NCBI GenBank assembly: GCA_947038405.1
Contig: CAMQVY010000016.1
Location: forward strand, 1 to 47,643
Length of the DNA: 47,643 bases
Direction of reading: 5' to 3'
Source of the DNA: an uncultured Rikenellaceae bacterium
GTDB taxonomy: Bacteria; Bacteroidota; Bacteroidia; Bacteroidales; Rikenellaceae
A model generated the notes under the pieces. It searched no databases, was not told where the DNA came from, and saw only the letters and a list, made by a program, of their open reading frames with translations. Of this stretch, positions 9,750 through 18,398 are shown in pieces. Position numbers and translations under genes: made by a program. Each line of letters opens with the position of its first letter. Within the stretch, counting starts at the first letter, position 1.

Positions 9750-10262
9750 ATGAAACCAAGAGTAAGTATCATTATGGGCAGCACGTCTGACCTCAAGATT
9801 ATGGAGAGTGCAGCTCAATTTTTAGACGAGATGGAGATCCCATACGAAGTTAATGCATTGTCGGCACATAGAGTACCTGAAATGGTAGTAGAATTTGCAA
9901 AAAATGCTCACTCTCGTGGCATCGAAGTTATAATTGCAGGTGCAGGTGGCGCAGCTCATCTTCCTGGAGTTATTGCAGCTCTTACGCCACTTCCTGTAAT
10001 CGGAGTACCTATCAAATCATCAAACTCTGTTGATGGATGGGATAGTATATTATCTATTCTTCAAATGCCTGCTGGTATTCCTGTCGCTACGGTAGCTTTA
10101 GATGGCGCAAAAAATGCAGGTATACTTTCAGCACAAATCATTGCGACTGGCGATGCTGAAATCAGAACTAAAATTATAAATTTCAAAGCTGAACTTGCTC
10201 TGAAAATTGAAAAGGCAAATAAAGATCTTGCACAGATTAAAATGCCTTTCAAAACAAACTAA
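9750..10262 (+). CDS. purE: N5-carboxyaminoimidazole ribonucleotide mutase PurE
   Basis: PurE moves the carboxyl group of N5-CAIR to give CAIR in de novo purine synthesis. Class-defining elements are GSTSD at 10-14, SAHR at 38-41 with catalytic His40, and GAGGAAHLPG at 64-73 with His70. The 170-residue length and SAHR motif fit class I (mutase) rather than class II. It is the first gene of a long plus-strand operon running to kdsC. The hairpin after its stop suggests partial termination. Confidence 0.96.
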   Translation: MKPRVSIIMGSTSDLKIMESAAQFLDEMEIPYEVNALSAHRVPEMVVEFAKNAHSRGIEVIIAGAGGAAHLPGVIAALTPLPVIGVPIKSSNSVDGWDSILSILQMPAGIPVATVALDGAKNAGILSAQIIATGDAEIRTKIINFKAELALKIEKANKDLAQIKMPFKTN

Positions 10263-10265
10263 AAA

Positions 10266-10323
10266 AAGAAAACTAAGTTTTCAAATAAGTTTGATTAAAC
10301 TTTACTAAGTTTAATCAAACTTA
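10266..10323 (+). repeat. AT-rich hairpin repeat after purE
   Basis: Arms 10286-10300 and 10309-10323 pair perfectly over 15 bases around an 8-base loop. The segment from about 10268 to 10312 aligns with 45196-45240 at roughly 38 of 45 positions, so it is the tail half of the intergenic repeat family. It begins at the purE stop and may act as an attenuating terminator, but no T-tract follows. Confidence 0.65.
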
Positions 10324-10360
10324 GTAATTTAGTTTAATTGAAACTAAAACCATAAATGAT

Positions 10361-11164
10361 ATGACAGATGTTGGATTTGCTATTGCCCTCACACTGGGTG
10401 CTGGCTTAGCTACAGGTATCGGAAGTTGTATTGCATTATTTGCAAAACAAACAAGTAAAAAATTCCTATCATTCTCTCTAGGATTCTCGGCGGGAGTAAT
10501 GATTTACATATCATTCATGGAACTACTCTATTCGGCTAGGCTAGACCTCGCAGTAGAGATGGGTGAAAGAGTAGCAGATATTCTTGTTATATCTCTATTT
10601 TTTGGAGGTATAACTATCGCAGCTCTAATAGATAAAATTGTTCCAAAAGTCGAAAACCCTCACGAAATAAGAGGTGTTGAACAGATGGAAAATGTTCCCG
10701 ATGAGATGAAAAAGAAACTATCTCGAATGGGAATCGTAACTGCAATCGCAATCGGAATACACAATTTCCCCGAAGGTATTGCTACATTCATGTCGGCCAT
10801 TGAGTCTCCTGAAGTTGGTATAGCTATCGCAATTGCAATCGCAATACACAATATCCCTGAAGGAATAGCTGTATCTGTCCCAATATACATATCCACTGGG
10901 AGTAGAAAAAAAGCATTTTGGTACTCTTTCCTATCTGGATTAGCTGAACCTGTAGGAGCAATTGTTGCATATCTAATTTTAACACCATTTATAACTCCAG
11001 TACTAATGAGCGGTACATTTGCAGTTGTTGCTGGAATTATGATATACATATCATTCGATGAACTCCTGCCAGCAGCAAGAGAGTATGGAGAGCATCACAT
11101 ATCAATTTATGGACTTATTACTGGCATGGTTATAATGGCAGTTAGTTTAATAGCACTAGCATGA
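10361..11164 (+). CDS. zupT: ZIP-family zinc/divalent metal transporter ZupT
   Basis: An inner-membrane ZIP permease importing zinc and other divalent cations. The 267-residue protein has about eight transmembrane segments and both metal-site helices: HNFPEG at 134-139 in helix IV and HNIPEG at 163-168 in helix V. The intracellular loop between helices III and IV holds acidic residues and a histidine (about 95-120). The C-terminal FDELLPAAREYGEHH block is typical of the bacterial ZupT subgroup. The stop overlaps the start of a 53-codon ORF by 4 bases. Confidence 0.94.
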   Translation: MTDVGFAIALTLGAGLATGIGSCIALFAKQTSKKFLSFSLGFSAGVMIYISFMELLYSARLDLAVEMGERVADILVISLFFGGITIAALIDKIVPKVENPHEIRGVEQMENVPDEMKKKLSRMGIVTAIAIGIHNFPEGIATFMSAIESPEVGIAIAIAIAIHNIPEGIAVSVPIYISTGSRKKAFWYSFLSGLAEPVGAIVAYLILTPFITPVLMSGTFAVVAGIMIYISFDELLPAAREYGEHHISIYGLITGMVIMAVSLIALA

Positions 11165-11322
11165 CAAAATGGTTTAAAAATCAAAGCGCATCTATTAAGG
11201 TGATGCTAATACTCATTATAGTTTCAATTGTTGGAATTATTATTAATTGGAATAATGTATCTAACGATGTGTATGAAGCTATAAATAGCAGAATTGAAGT
11301 AATTACAGAAGATACAAAATAG
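11161..11322 (+). CDS. 53-residue single-pass membrane protein overlapping zupT
   Basis: An open frame of 53 codons starts at the ATG that overlaps the zupT stop (ATGA) and ends at TAG 11320-11322, nine bases before the next gene. The product begins MTKWFKNQSASIKVMLILII, has one hydrophobic helix (about residues 14-29, VMLILIIVSIVGIIIN) and then an acidic/polar tail ending IEVITEDTK. Overlap, frame and tight packing argue for a real, translationally coupled gene. Function is not recognised; a ZupT-associated small membrane protein is an inference from position. It fills an otherwise unexplained gap in a compact operon. Confidence 0.7.
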   Translation: MTKWFKNQSASIKVMLILIIVSIVGIIINWNNVSNDVYEAINSRIEVITEDTK

Positions 11323-11331
11323 TAAATAAAT

Positions 11332-12501
11332 ATGCTTTCAACAGAAGAGATTGACACTATATGCTCCGAAGAGATTAAAATCGTTATTGATGAAAATATC
11401 AATAACGATTTTATTCGTATTGCATTAGATAAAAGAATCCCTCACGCCAAACTTGTTGCATCTCAAGTAAAATACCTCCAACGTGCAAAAAATAAACTCC
11501 CATCATACTACAATGCTCGTTGCATTATACCATCTCTATCATTTGAACAGAGTAGTAGCGAAGAGTGCGCAATGTCTAAAAATTACAAAGGAGATGTTTG
11601 TATCGATTTAACGTGTGGGCTCGGTGTTGATAGCTACTTTTTATCAAAACAATTTAACAGAGTTATATCTATTGAGAGAGATCCGACATTAGCATATTTA
11701 GCGAGTGTGAATTTCAATAAACTAAATGTTAAAAATATTGACGTTATTAATTGCTCTGCCGAAGAATTTATAGCAAAAAATAGCAAAATGAGGGTTGATA
11801 TGATATACGTTGACCCAGATAGAAGAGGGGATAGTGGTGAAAAACTATTCTTACTACAACACTGTTCGCCAAATGTAATAGAGATAATGGGCGAATTAAA
11901 AAATATTTCAAAAAAAATCGCAATTAAATGCTCCCCTCTATTAGACGTTGATGAAATTTTCAATATCTTTAATTTTGCTAACATTGAAGTTATCTCTCTT
12001 AATGGAGAGTGTAAAGAGGTGATGATTGAACTGAACTCAGAGATAGAGGAGCAAAATATTAGTGCGGTAGCGATAGGACAAGGTCAGTTTACTGTAAAAA
12101 AAAATAGAGATAAAGTATCTTCTGACTATACTAATTTTAAAGCAGATTATAAATATCTAATCACACCTGATGTATCTCTTCAAAAGGCTAGGTTAGTTAA
12201 AGATTTCTACATACCTCAAGGTGTATATGTAGCCTCTGAGAATGGATATGGTTTTTCAGATTCAATTCCAGAGAGCGTTATGGGACGAATTATAGAAATA
12301 GAGGAGATTATTCCTTATACATCCAAATCTGTCAAACGCATATTAAAAGATAGAAAAATAAAAAATATTGATATTCTCAAGAGAGATTTCAATCTAAGCA
12401 GTGACAAAATCGCAAAGGAATTAAATATTAAACAGGGCGGAAAACAACGAATTGCATTCACAACAATAAACCATAAGTTGTGGGCAATTATATTAAAATA
12501 A
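11332..12501 (+). CDS. Class I SAM-dependent methyltransferase with THUMP-like C-terminus
   Basis: The 389-residue protein has the SAM-binding motif I CIDLTCGLGVDS (residues 90-101), an acidic motif II VISIERDP (111-118) and the catalytic-loop motif YVDPDRRG (159-166), a DPPY-like variant typical of RNA or base methyltransferases. The last part, with NLSSDKIAKELNIKQGGKQRIAFTT, matches the THUMP-like domain found at the end of an uncharacterised Bacteroidetes methyltransferase family. A tRNA or rRNA substrate is likely but not proven. It is packed between the small membrane ORF and yihY (4-base gap). Confidence 0.85.
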   Translation: MLSTEEIDTICSEEIKIVIDENINNDFIRIALDKRIPHAKLVASQVKYLQRAKNKLPSYYNARCIIPSLSFEQSSSEECAMSKNYKGDVCIDLTCGLGVDSYFLSKQFNRVISIERDPTLAYLASVNFNKLNVKNIDVINCSAEEFIAKNSKMRVDMIYVDPDRRGDSGEKLFLLQHCSPNVIEIMGELKNISKKIAIKCSPLLDVDEIFNIFNFANIEVISLNGECKEVMIELNSEIEEQNISAVAIGQGQFTVKKNRDKVSSDYTNFKADYKYLITPDVSLQKARLVKDFYIPQGVYVASENGYGFSDSIPESVMGRIIEIEEIIPYTSKSVKRILKDRKIKNIDILKRDFNLSSDKIAKELNIKQGGKQRIAFTTINHKLWAIILK

Positions 12502-12505
12502 TAAA

Positions 12506-13813
12506 ATGATAAAACATATTATAAACTTTATTACACTTGGTATTTGGCAGAAACCAGAAGACGAATATAACTCAAAATATATGCGTTGGGCAACACGTCA
12601 AATAAAGTTATTTATATTAACTATAAAAGGGTTTGGCGAGCACGATATCTTAATTCGCTCCGCAGCTCTAACTTTCTATACCCTTATGTCAATCGTCCCA
12701 ATCGCAGCACTTATTTTTGCAGTGGTAAAGGGGTTTGGAATGGAGAGCAACTTCAAGTATGACCTATTAATGACATTCCCAGAATATGAACCAATAATTG
12801 AGAAAGTACTAACTTTTGCAACAGACCTACTAAACCATACACAAGGAGGAGTTCTTGCATCTGTTGGATTCATAACTCTTATATGGGCTGTTATAAAAGT
12901 ATTTGGCAATATAGAGAGAGCTTTCAACCATATATGGGAGGTGAAAAAACAACGATCAATAACACGTAAAGTTAGTGATTATATAACAGTGATATTTATC
13001 GCTCCTATGCTATGGATTATATCTAATAGCTTGACAATACTTATAAAAACGGAATTGTCTATATACACAGGACACGCAATTACAGAGACTCTATATTGGA
13101 TTGGATCAATCGTATCAATGTGGTTGATGTTTACATTTATATACTATGTAATGCCAAATACAAAAGTTAAAGTAATTGGAGCTCTTACGGCAGGAATTAT
13201 CGCAGGTACAGTTTTTCAAATATTCCAGATTGCATACATTTTCCTACAATCTCACGTAACTTCTTACAATGCAACTTATGGTAGCCTTGCGGCACTTCCA
13301 CTCTTTCTTATATGGCTTCAATCTAGCTGGCAAATTCTTCTATCGGGAGCAGAGCTATCTTTCGCATACCAAAATATGTCACGATATGAACAAGAGAGAG
13401 AGTCAACGCACATTAGTTACGACAATAGAAATAAAGTAATGATTGCATCAATGTTAACTATTGTCCGAAATTTTATGAACGACAAAGGGGCTACATCTGC
13501 CGAAACAATTGCAGAAGAGCTTGATCTCCCTGGACGTATTGTTCGAGATGTTATATTTACTCTGGAAGAGGCTGGACAAGTACTCCCTGTAAAAAATGAT
13601 ATTGATGAAAAAATTATGCTTTACATTCCTGCAAAAGATATACATCGAACAACAATATTTGATGTTATTAACTCTGTTGAATTGAATAGCGATACTAACT
13701 TTAGAATCTCGCATATCACTCCGCAAATGGACTCAGTATGCGATCAGATGGATAAAATGAGAAATAATACATATAACTCAAATGATAATATAAGATTAAT
13801 GGATTTGGTTTAG
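12506..13813 (+). CDS. YihY/BrkB-family inner-membrane protein with C-terminal winged-helix region
   Basis: The first 300 residues carry the YihY/virulence factor BrkB domain with about six transmembrane helices, including RSAALTFYTLMSIVPIAAL near residue 50, the region around ALPLFLIWLQSSWQILLSGAELSFA, and a conserved YGSLAALP motif. These proteins were once misnamed ribonuclease BN; a function in envelope stress or transport is suspected but unproved. The final roughly 120 residues (SAETIAEELDLPGRIVRDVI) look like a helix-turn-helix module, common in the Bacteroidetes versions. It is in the purE-kdsC operon, one base before the next gene. Confidence 0.88.
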   Translation: MIKHIINFITLGIWQKPEDEYNSKYMRWATRQIKLFILTIKGFGEHDILIRSAALTFYTLMSIVPIAALIFAVVKGFGMESNFKYDLLMTFPEYEPIIEKVLTFATDLLNHTQGGVLASVGFITLIWAVIKVFGNIERAFNHIWEVKKQRSITRKVSDYITVIFIAPMLWIISNSLTILIKTELSIYTGHAITETLYWIGSIVSMWLMFTFIYYVMPNTKVKVIGALTAGIIAGTVFQIFQIAYIFLQSHVTSYNATYGSLAALPLFLIWLQSSWQILLSGAELSFAYQNMSRYEQERESTHISYDNRNKVMIASMLTIVRNFMNDKGATSAETIAEELDLPGRIVRDVIFTLEEAGQVLPVKNDIDEKIMLYIPAKDIHRTTIFDVINSVELNSDTNFRISHITPQMDSVCDQMDKMRNNTYNSNDNIRLMDLV

Positions 13814-13814
13814 A

Positions 13815-14591
13815 ATGAAAGTTGTTATAATAGGTAGCGGAAATGTTGCAGAAGAGTGTGCAATAGCGTTAAAAGAGTGTAATATTACTCCAATTCAAAT
13901 ATGTGCAAGAAATAGAGATAACGGCTCTAACCTTGCAGATAAAATTGGATGCGAATATACGGATGATTTCAAAAACATAGCAGAGGCAGATATATATATA
14001 ATCTCAGTATCTGACAATGCAATAGAAAAAGTATCATCTCAACTAAATATTGGCAATGCAATAGTTGTTCACACCGCAGGTAGTGTTGATATGCAGTCTC
14101 TCTCAAAACATAAAAACTTCGGTGTTCTATATCCTCTACAAACATTTACAAAAGGACGTCATATAGACTTTAGCGAAATCCCTATTTTGATAGAGTCTAA
14201 CAACACTGAAACACTTGATACAATCAAAGAACTAGCTAAAAAACTAACTGACAATGTGATCGAGACAGATTTAAATTACAGATCTAAAGTCCACGTTGCA
14301 GCTGTATTTGCATGTAACTTCTCGAACCATATGTATGCAATTGCAGAGAACCTTTTAAACTGTGATAACATCCCTTTTGACATAATAAAACCACTAATAA
14401 AAGAGACAACAAATAAAGTTCTTGACGCAAAATCTCCATTGGATGTCCAAACAGGGCCAGCGATAAGAGATGATTTCAAAACAAAAATAAAGCATTGCGA
14501 AATGCTAACAGATAAAATAATTACTAAAAATATATACGTAACTTTAAGCCAAAATATATGGGAAATTTCAAAGAAGACATATCAGAAGTAA
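13815..14591 (+). CDS. Rossmann-fold oxidoreductase-like protein with DUF2520
   Basis: Residues 1-100 form a nucleotide-binding Rossmann domain (VVIIGSGNVAE with GSGNVA at about 7-12, then HTAGSVDMQSL). The C-terminal domain contains KVHVAAVFACNFSNHM and GPAIRDD, the signature of DUF2520, usually found in ketopantoate reductase- or F420-dependent-reductase-like proteins of unknown substrate. In Bacteroidetes this gene is commonly next to a KdsC-type phosphatase, as here: the two overlap by 34 bases. An NAD(P)-dependent activity is inferred; the substrate is unknown. Confidence 0.82.
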   Translation: MKVVIIGSGNVAEECAIALKECNITPIQICARNRDNGSNLADKIGCEYTDDFKNIAEADIYIISVSDNAIEKVSSQLNIGNAIVVHTAGSVDMQSLSKHKNFGVLYPLQTFTKGRHIDFSEIPILIESNNTETLDTIKELAKKLTDNVIETDLNYRSKVHVAAVFACNFSNHMYAIAENLLNCDNIPFDIIKPLIKETTNKVLDAKSPLDVQTGPAIRDDFKTKIKHCEMLTDKIITKNIYVTLSQNIWEISKKTYQK

Positions 14592-15094
14592 AAGCGTTTG
14601 TTTTTGACGTAGATGGAGTTTTTACAGATGGAGGAATAATGCCTCTACCCGATGGCGATTTTCTTCGCAAATACAATGCAAAAGATGGTTATGCTGTCGC
14701 TTATGCACTGAAACAAGGGTACAAAGTTGCCATAATAACTGGTGGCAAAGGTGCTAACTTAGAGCTTAGATTTAAGCTTCTTGGGGTCGAATCAGTATAC
14801 ACTAACTGCTCAGATAAATTAAGCGTACTTAAACAATTTATGACAGAGCAAAACCTACATCCGAATGAGGTGCTATTTATGGGTGACGATATCCCAGACC
14901 TTGAGGCTATGGGACATGTTGGCATGCCAGTTGCACCAAATGATGCTGTAAGTGAGATCATTGAAGCAGCAAGATACGTTTCACAATTCAACGGAGGGTG
15001 TGGATGTGTAAGAGATATTGTAGAACAAGTACTCAGAGCAAATGATGATTGGGCAAAAGACTCTCGTGGGGTGACTTGTGTACCTTCGGCTTAG
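14558..15094 (+). CDS. kdsC: KdsC-type HAD phosphatase (3-deoxy-manno-octulosonate-8-phosphatase)
   Basis: A C0-type HAD hydrolase of 178 residues. Motif I is DVDGVFTDG (Asp17 nucleophile, Asp19), motif II is TGG (61-63), motif III is Lys87 in SDKL, and motif IV is GDDIPD (109-114). The lack of a cap domain and the overall length match KdsC, which dephosphorylates KDO-8-phosphate for lipid A core synthesis. It starts inside the preceding gene (34-base overlap); a later start would lose the HAD nucleophile, so this one is required. It is the last gene of the operon. A phosphatase for a related keto-sugar phosphate is the alternative. Confidence 0.87.
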   Translation: MGNFKEDISEVKAFVFDVDGVFTDGGIMPLPDGDFLRKYNAKDGYAVAYALKQGYKVAIITGGKGANLELRFKLLGVESVYTNCSDKLSVLKQFMTEQNLHPNEVLFMGDDIPDLEAMGHVGMPVAPNDAVSEIIEAARYVSQFNGGCGCVRDIVEQVLRANDDWAKDSRGVTCVPSA

Positions 15095-15123
15095 TATGTA
15101 ATGTTGAACTTGTAATTTGATAA

Positions 15124-15170
15124 AACTGCCCTTAGCGGGCAGCACTGCGTGCTCACAGAGAGCATGCAGT
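15124..15170. repeat. Tandem hairpin repeat between convergent kdsC and cca
   Basis: First hairpin: CTGCCC (15126-15131) with GGGCAG (15137-15142). Second hairpin: 15144-15153 with 15161-15170, ten pairs including one G-T. The core CTGCCC-GCGGGCAG-TGCGTG matches the family at 45146 and 45289. It starts about 30 bases after kdsC and reaches the cca stop, so it may terminate both transcripts. Confidence 0.75.
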
Positions 15171-16574
15171 TTATTCTATCTTTTTAAAGCCCATCTCCAT
15201 AGCCAGCTCCTCCATCATGGCATATGCTTGGTCATAGTCATTATTTATTGTCCCATCGAGAATTGCCTCTTTAATTAGAGCCTTTATCTCGCCGATCTCC
15301 TTACATGGAGGCATACCATAAACAGACATTATCAATTCACCTGAAACGGGAGGCTGGAAATTACGAACACGATCCTTGTCCTCAATCTCTTGCAATTTCA
15401 GACGCACAATCTCAAAGTTCTTCATGTATAACTTCACTTTTGAATCAATACCCGAAGTTATATCTGCCTCACACAATAACATTAAATCTTCAACATCTTC
15501 TCCTGCTTCAAAAAGCATACGCCTAACCGCAGAGTCGGTAACGTGACTCTCTGACAAAATAATCGGTCTCAGGTGTAGAAGTACCAATTTAGTAACATAC
15601 TTCATCTTCTCATTAAGAGGCATCTTCATGTTCCTGAAAATAGTAGGAATTAATTTAGCTCCTACAAACTCATGCCCATGAAACATCCATCCGTGAGAAG
15701 GGCTATAGCTCTTTGTCAAAGGTTTCGCAATATCATGCAAAAGTGCTGCCCAACGAAGCCACAGATTATCACTCTTCATTGCAAGATTGTCGAGAACTTT
15801 CAACGTGTGTACAAAGTTATCTTTATGTGCATGCTTGCCGACACGATCAACACCCTTTAGTCTTTCAACCTCAGGAAATATTAACTTCAATAACCCTGTC
15901 AAACTCAACAACTCAAAACCAATTGATGGAACTGGCGATAGAAGTATCTTATTCAATTCAGTAACAATACGCTCTTTAGATACGATTTCAATACGCTCTG
16001 CATTACGAACTATTGCCTCAAAAGTTTCAGGCTCAATATCAAATCCAAGCTGCGTCGCAAATCGTACAGCTCTAATCATCCTCAATGGATCATCAGAAAA
16101 TGTTATATCTGGATCACATGGAGTCTTGATTATACAACTCTCCATATCTGCAATACCACCGAAAGGATCAACCAACTCACCAAAATCATCCGAATTTAGA
16201 GACCATGCAAGTGCATTAATTGTGAAATCCCTGCGGTTTTGATCATCCTCTATTGTTCCATCTTCAACAATAGGCTTGCGAGAGTCTGCGCGATAAGACT
16301 CCTTTCGTGCCCCAACAAACTCAATTTCCATGCCCTTATAATTAAGCATAGCTGTGCCGAAATTCTTAAAAACAGAGACCTTACTCTTAATTTTATCGCC
16401 TAATGCCACTGCAACATCAATCCCACTTCCAATAACAACAATATCTATATCTGTTGATTTTCGATGCAGGTAGTAGTCTCGCACATATCCGCCAATAACA
16501 AAGGCTTTAATCCCCATGTTGTCGACTATCTCTCCTATAATTTTGAATATTGGACTCTGTAAAGGTGCAATCAT
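15171..16574 (-). CDS. cca: CCA-adding tRNA nucleotidyltransferase with HD domain
   Basis: Adds or repairs the 3' CCA of tRNAs. The head domain shows GGYVRD (28-33) and the metal-binding DID (42-44), followed by the RRDFTINAL block that selects NTPs, as in class II enzymes. A C-terminal HD domain (about 240-300, with HKDNFVHTL and LLHDIAKP) adds the phosphohydrolase-like module common in Bacteroidetes and proteobacterial versions. At 467 residues it is full length. The tRNA-His in this window has no complete encoded CCA, so this enzyme would be needed to mature it. Confidence 0.94.
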   Translation of the reverse strand: MIAPLQSPIFKIIGEIVDNMGIKAFVIGGYVRDYYLHRKSTDIDIVVIGSGIDVAVALGDKIKSKVSVFKNFGTAMLNYKGMEIEFVGARKESYRADSRKPIVEDGTIEDDQNRRDFTINALAWSLNSDDFGELVDPFGGIADMESCIIKTPCDPDITFSDDPLRMIRAVRFATQLGFDIEPETFEAIVRNAERIEIVSKERIVTELNKILLSPVPSIGFELLSLTGLLKLIFPEVERLKGVDRVGKHAHKDNFVHTLKVLDNLAMKSDNLWLRWAALLHDIAKPLTKSYSPSHGWMFHGHEFVGAKLIPTIFRNMKMPLNEKMKYVTKLVLLHLRPIILSESHVTDSAVRRMLFEAGEDVEDLMLLCEADITSGIDSKVKLYMKNFEIVRLKLQEIEDKDRVRNFQPPVSGELIMSVYGMPPCKEIGEIKALIKEAILDGTINNDYDQAYAMMEELAMEMGFKKIE

Positions 16575-16618
16575 CTGTTTTATTTTTTTTATATCCTTTT
16601 CGTTGAGTTTGTATGAAC

Positions 16619-16657
16619 TCTACCCTACTTGGGCAGAACTGCGCGAACGCAGGGAAC
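16619..16657 (+). repeat. Hairpin repeat between cca and pdxJ
   Basis: Contains TACCCTACTTGGGCAG and a 5-bp stem CTGCG (16639-16643) / CGCAG (16648-16652), followed by GGAAC. The block ACGCAGGGAAC recurs at 45280-45290, and TACCCTAC recurs at 45148-45155. It is the same family, lying just after the pdxJ stop. Confidence 0.6.
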
Positions 16658-16665
16658 AAATTTAA

Positions 16666-17385
16666 CTATAATTTTACTAACTCTTTTCTGTAAAGTTGTA
16701 TTGTATTTTCAAAACCTAAATATAAAGCATCTGATATAAGTGCGTGACCTATAGATACCTCTTTTAAGTTTGGAATTATATCACTAAAATATTTTAAGTT
16801 ATCAAGGCTAAGATCATGTCCAGCATTAACTCCCAATCCATATTTTTCAGCCTCAATCGCAGTCGCTAAATATGAAGCAATTGCTTGTTCTCTATTTTTA
16901 GAGTACTCAACAGCGTAATCCTCTGTATATAATTCAATTCTATCTGCACCACACTCAGCTGCATGAGCAACTAACTCAGGGTTAGGGTCAAGAAATATAG
17001 ATGTACGAATACCTTTTTCGTGAAACTGCGCAATAATATCTGTTAAAAAACTCTTATGCTTAATAGTATCCCACCCACTATTAGATGTAATAGCATCTTC
17101 TGCATCAGGAACAAGCGTCACTTGAGCCGGAACAACATCCAATACCAACTGCATGAATTTATCTACTGGGTTACCCTCAATATTGAACTCCGTTGTCAAC
17201 ACCTTCTTTAAATCATAGACATCAGCATATGTTATATGTCTCTGGTCTGGACGAGGATGTACAGTGATTCCTTGTGCTCCAAATCTCTCCGCATTTAACG
17301 CAGCATCTACTACATTAGGAAGATTTCCACCTCTTGAATTACGCAATGTTGCGATCTTGTTTATATTTACACTTAGTATTGTCAT
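16666..17385 (-). CDS. pdxJ: Pyridoxine 5'-phosphate synthase PdxJ
   Basis: PdxJ condenses 1-deoxyxylulose-5-phosphate with amino-acetone phosphate to make pyridoxine 5'-phosphate. The conserved N-terminus [17 protein letters not shown], the HPRPDQRHI phosphate/active-site block (about 43-51), and the [11 protein letters not shown] and [13 protein letters not shown] blocks identify it. Length (239) matches the family TIM barrel. It is divergent from nadK with only 47 bases between the start codons, so the promoters must overlap. Confidence 0.97.
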   Translation of the reverse strand: MTILSVNINKIATLRNSRGGNLPNVVDAALNAERFGAQGITVHPRPDQRHITYADVYDLKKVLTTEFNIEGNPVDKFMQLVLDVVPAQVTLVPDAEDAITSNSGWDTIKHKSFLTDIIAQFHEKGIRTSIFLDPNPELVAHAAECGADRIELYTEDYAVEYSKNREQAIASYLATAIEAEKYGLGVNAGHDLSLDNLKYFSDIIPNLKEVSIGHALISDALYLGFENTIQLYRKELVKL

Positions 17386-17395
17386 AATAATTAGT

Positions 17396-17403
17396 TATAT
17401 TTG
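17396..17403 (+). promoter_or_regulatory. Putative -7 element of nadK
   Basis: TATATTTG matches the TAnnTTTG consensus 30 bases upstream of the nadK ATG. No good -33 is found at the right distance because that region is the start of pdxJ. Confidence 0.35.
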
Positions 17404-17432
17404 CGATGTAAAGTTACCATATTTTTATTGAA

Positions 17433-18320
17433 ATGAAAATAATCATATACTCTCGTCCACAACTTTCTCACACAACAGAGGAGATAACGACTCTTATTAA
17501 CGCTGTAAGTAGTAATGGATGCACATATAGACTCAATAACGAATTTGCAGATGTTGTTGAAAAAGACATAAATATAAAGATACCTAATAGCTGTCGGTAT
17601 GAAACACTGGATAGTGAGGAGCATATCGGTGCCATAATGGTTAGCTATGGGGGTGATGGAACTTTCTTAGAAGCAGTAAAACTTCTAAAAGAGTCTCCGA
17701 TACCAATTATTGGTATAAACTCTGGGCGATTAGGATTCCTTGCAAATATACCAAAGCAGTTGATTAATGAGACTTTTAATGAGCTAGTCAAAGGTAACTT
17801 TAAAACTTCTACTCGAACACTTATACAAATAAAAGGTGACCTACCTAGTGACATTAAATACCCCTTTGCATTCAACGAGTTTACAATTCAACGCAAAATG
17901 GCTAGTATGATATCCGTCGAAACATACGTAAACAATGAGATGGTGGCAACCTACTGGGGAGACGGAATACTTCTCTCGACCCCTTCTGGATCAACAGCAT
18001 ACTCACTAAGTATTGGAGGACCAATTATTGCACCTTCATGCGAGTGCTTTGTACTCTCACCAATAGCACCTCACAATTTAACAATGAGACCTGTCGTTAT
18101 TCCCGATAATTGCGAAGTTTCATTCAAAATATCAAGCCGAGACGCAAAAGCTACTATTACAATTGATAATCTGAGCTTTAGTATTGATAGCGGATCTGAA
18201 TTTACACTAACGAAAGCAAAAAATCAAATAAATTTAATCGAACTGCAAAATATATCCTTTTATGATACGTTAAGAAATAAGATGTTGTGGGGAATAGACC
18301 CACGAGATAACTCAAAATAA
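17433..18320 (+). CDS. nadK: NAD kinase
   Basis: Phosphorylates NAD to NADP. The diagnostic GGDGT motif is at 73-77, followed by GINSGRLGFLAN (about 91-102), then the NE motif in FAFNEFTIQRK and the glycine-rich STPSGSTAYSLSIGGPI block. At 295 residues it is full length. It is divergently paired with pdxJ, an arrangement seen in many Bacteroidetes, and followed by uppS. Confidence 0.97.
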   Translation: MKIIIYSRPQLSHTTEEITTLINAVSSNGCTYRLNNEFADVVEKDINIKIPNSCRYETLDSEEHIGAIMVSYGGDGTFLEAVKLLKESPIPIIGINSGRLGFLANIPKQLINETFNELVKGNFKTSTRTLIQIKGDLPSDIKYPFAFNEFTIQRKMASMISVETYVNNEMVATYWGDGILLSTPSGSTAYSLSIGGPIIAPSCECFVLSPIAPHNLTMRPVVIPDNCEVSFKISSRDAKATITIDNLSFSIDSGSEFTLTKAKNQINLIELQNISFYDTLRNKMLWGIDPRDNSK

Positions 18321-18363
18321 TGTTTTTTTGCTGTTTTATAATGGTAAATCGTATTAAAAATAT

Positions 18364-18371
18364 TATATTTG
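18364..18371 (+). promoter_or_regulatory. Putative -7 element of the uppS-bamA-skp operon
   Basis: TATATTTG lies 27 bases upstream of the uppS ATG. The -33 region at about 18341-18344 is poor. The short leader suggests transcription starts near 18377. Confidence 0.4.
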
Positions 18372-18398
18372 CAACTTTCAAACCCTAAGCTGAATATA

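Noticed and set aside
18369-18398. Upstream TTG start for uppS
   Set aside because: It lies within the predicted -7 element and adds ten residues absent from the family pattern; ATG 18399 is preferred.
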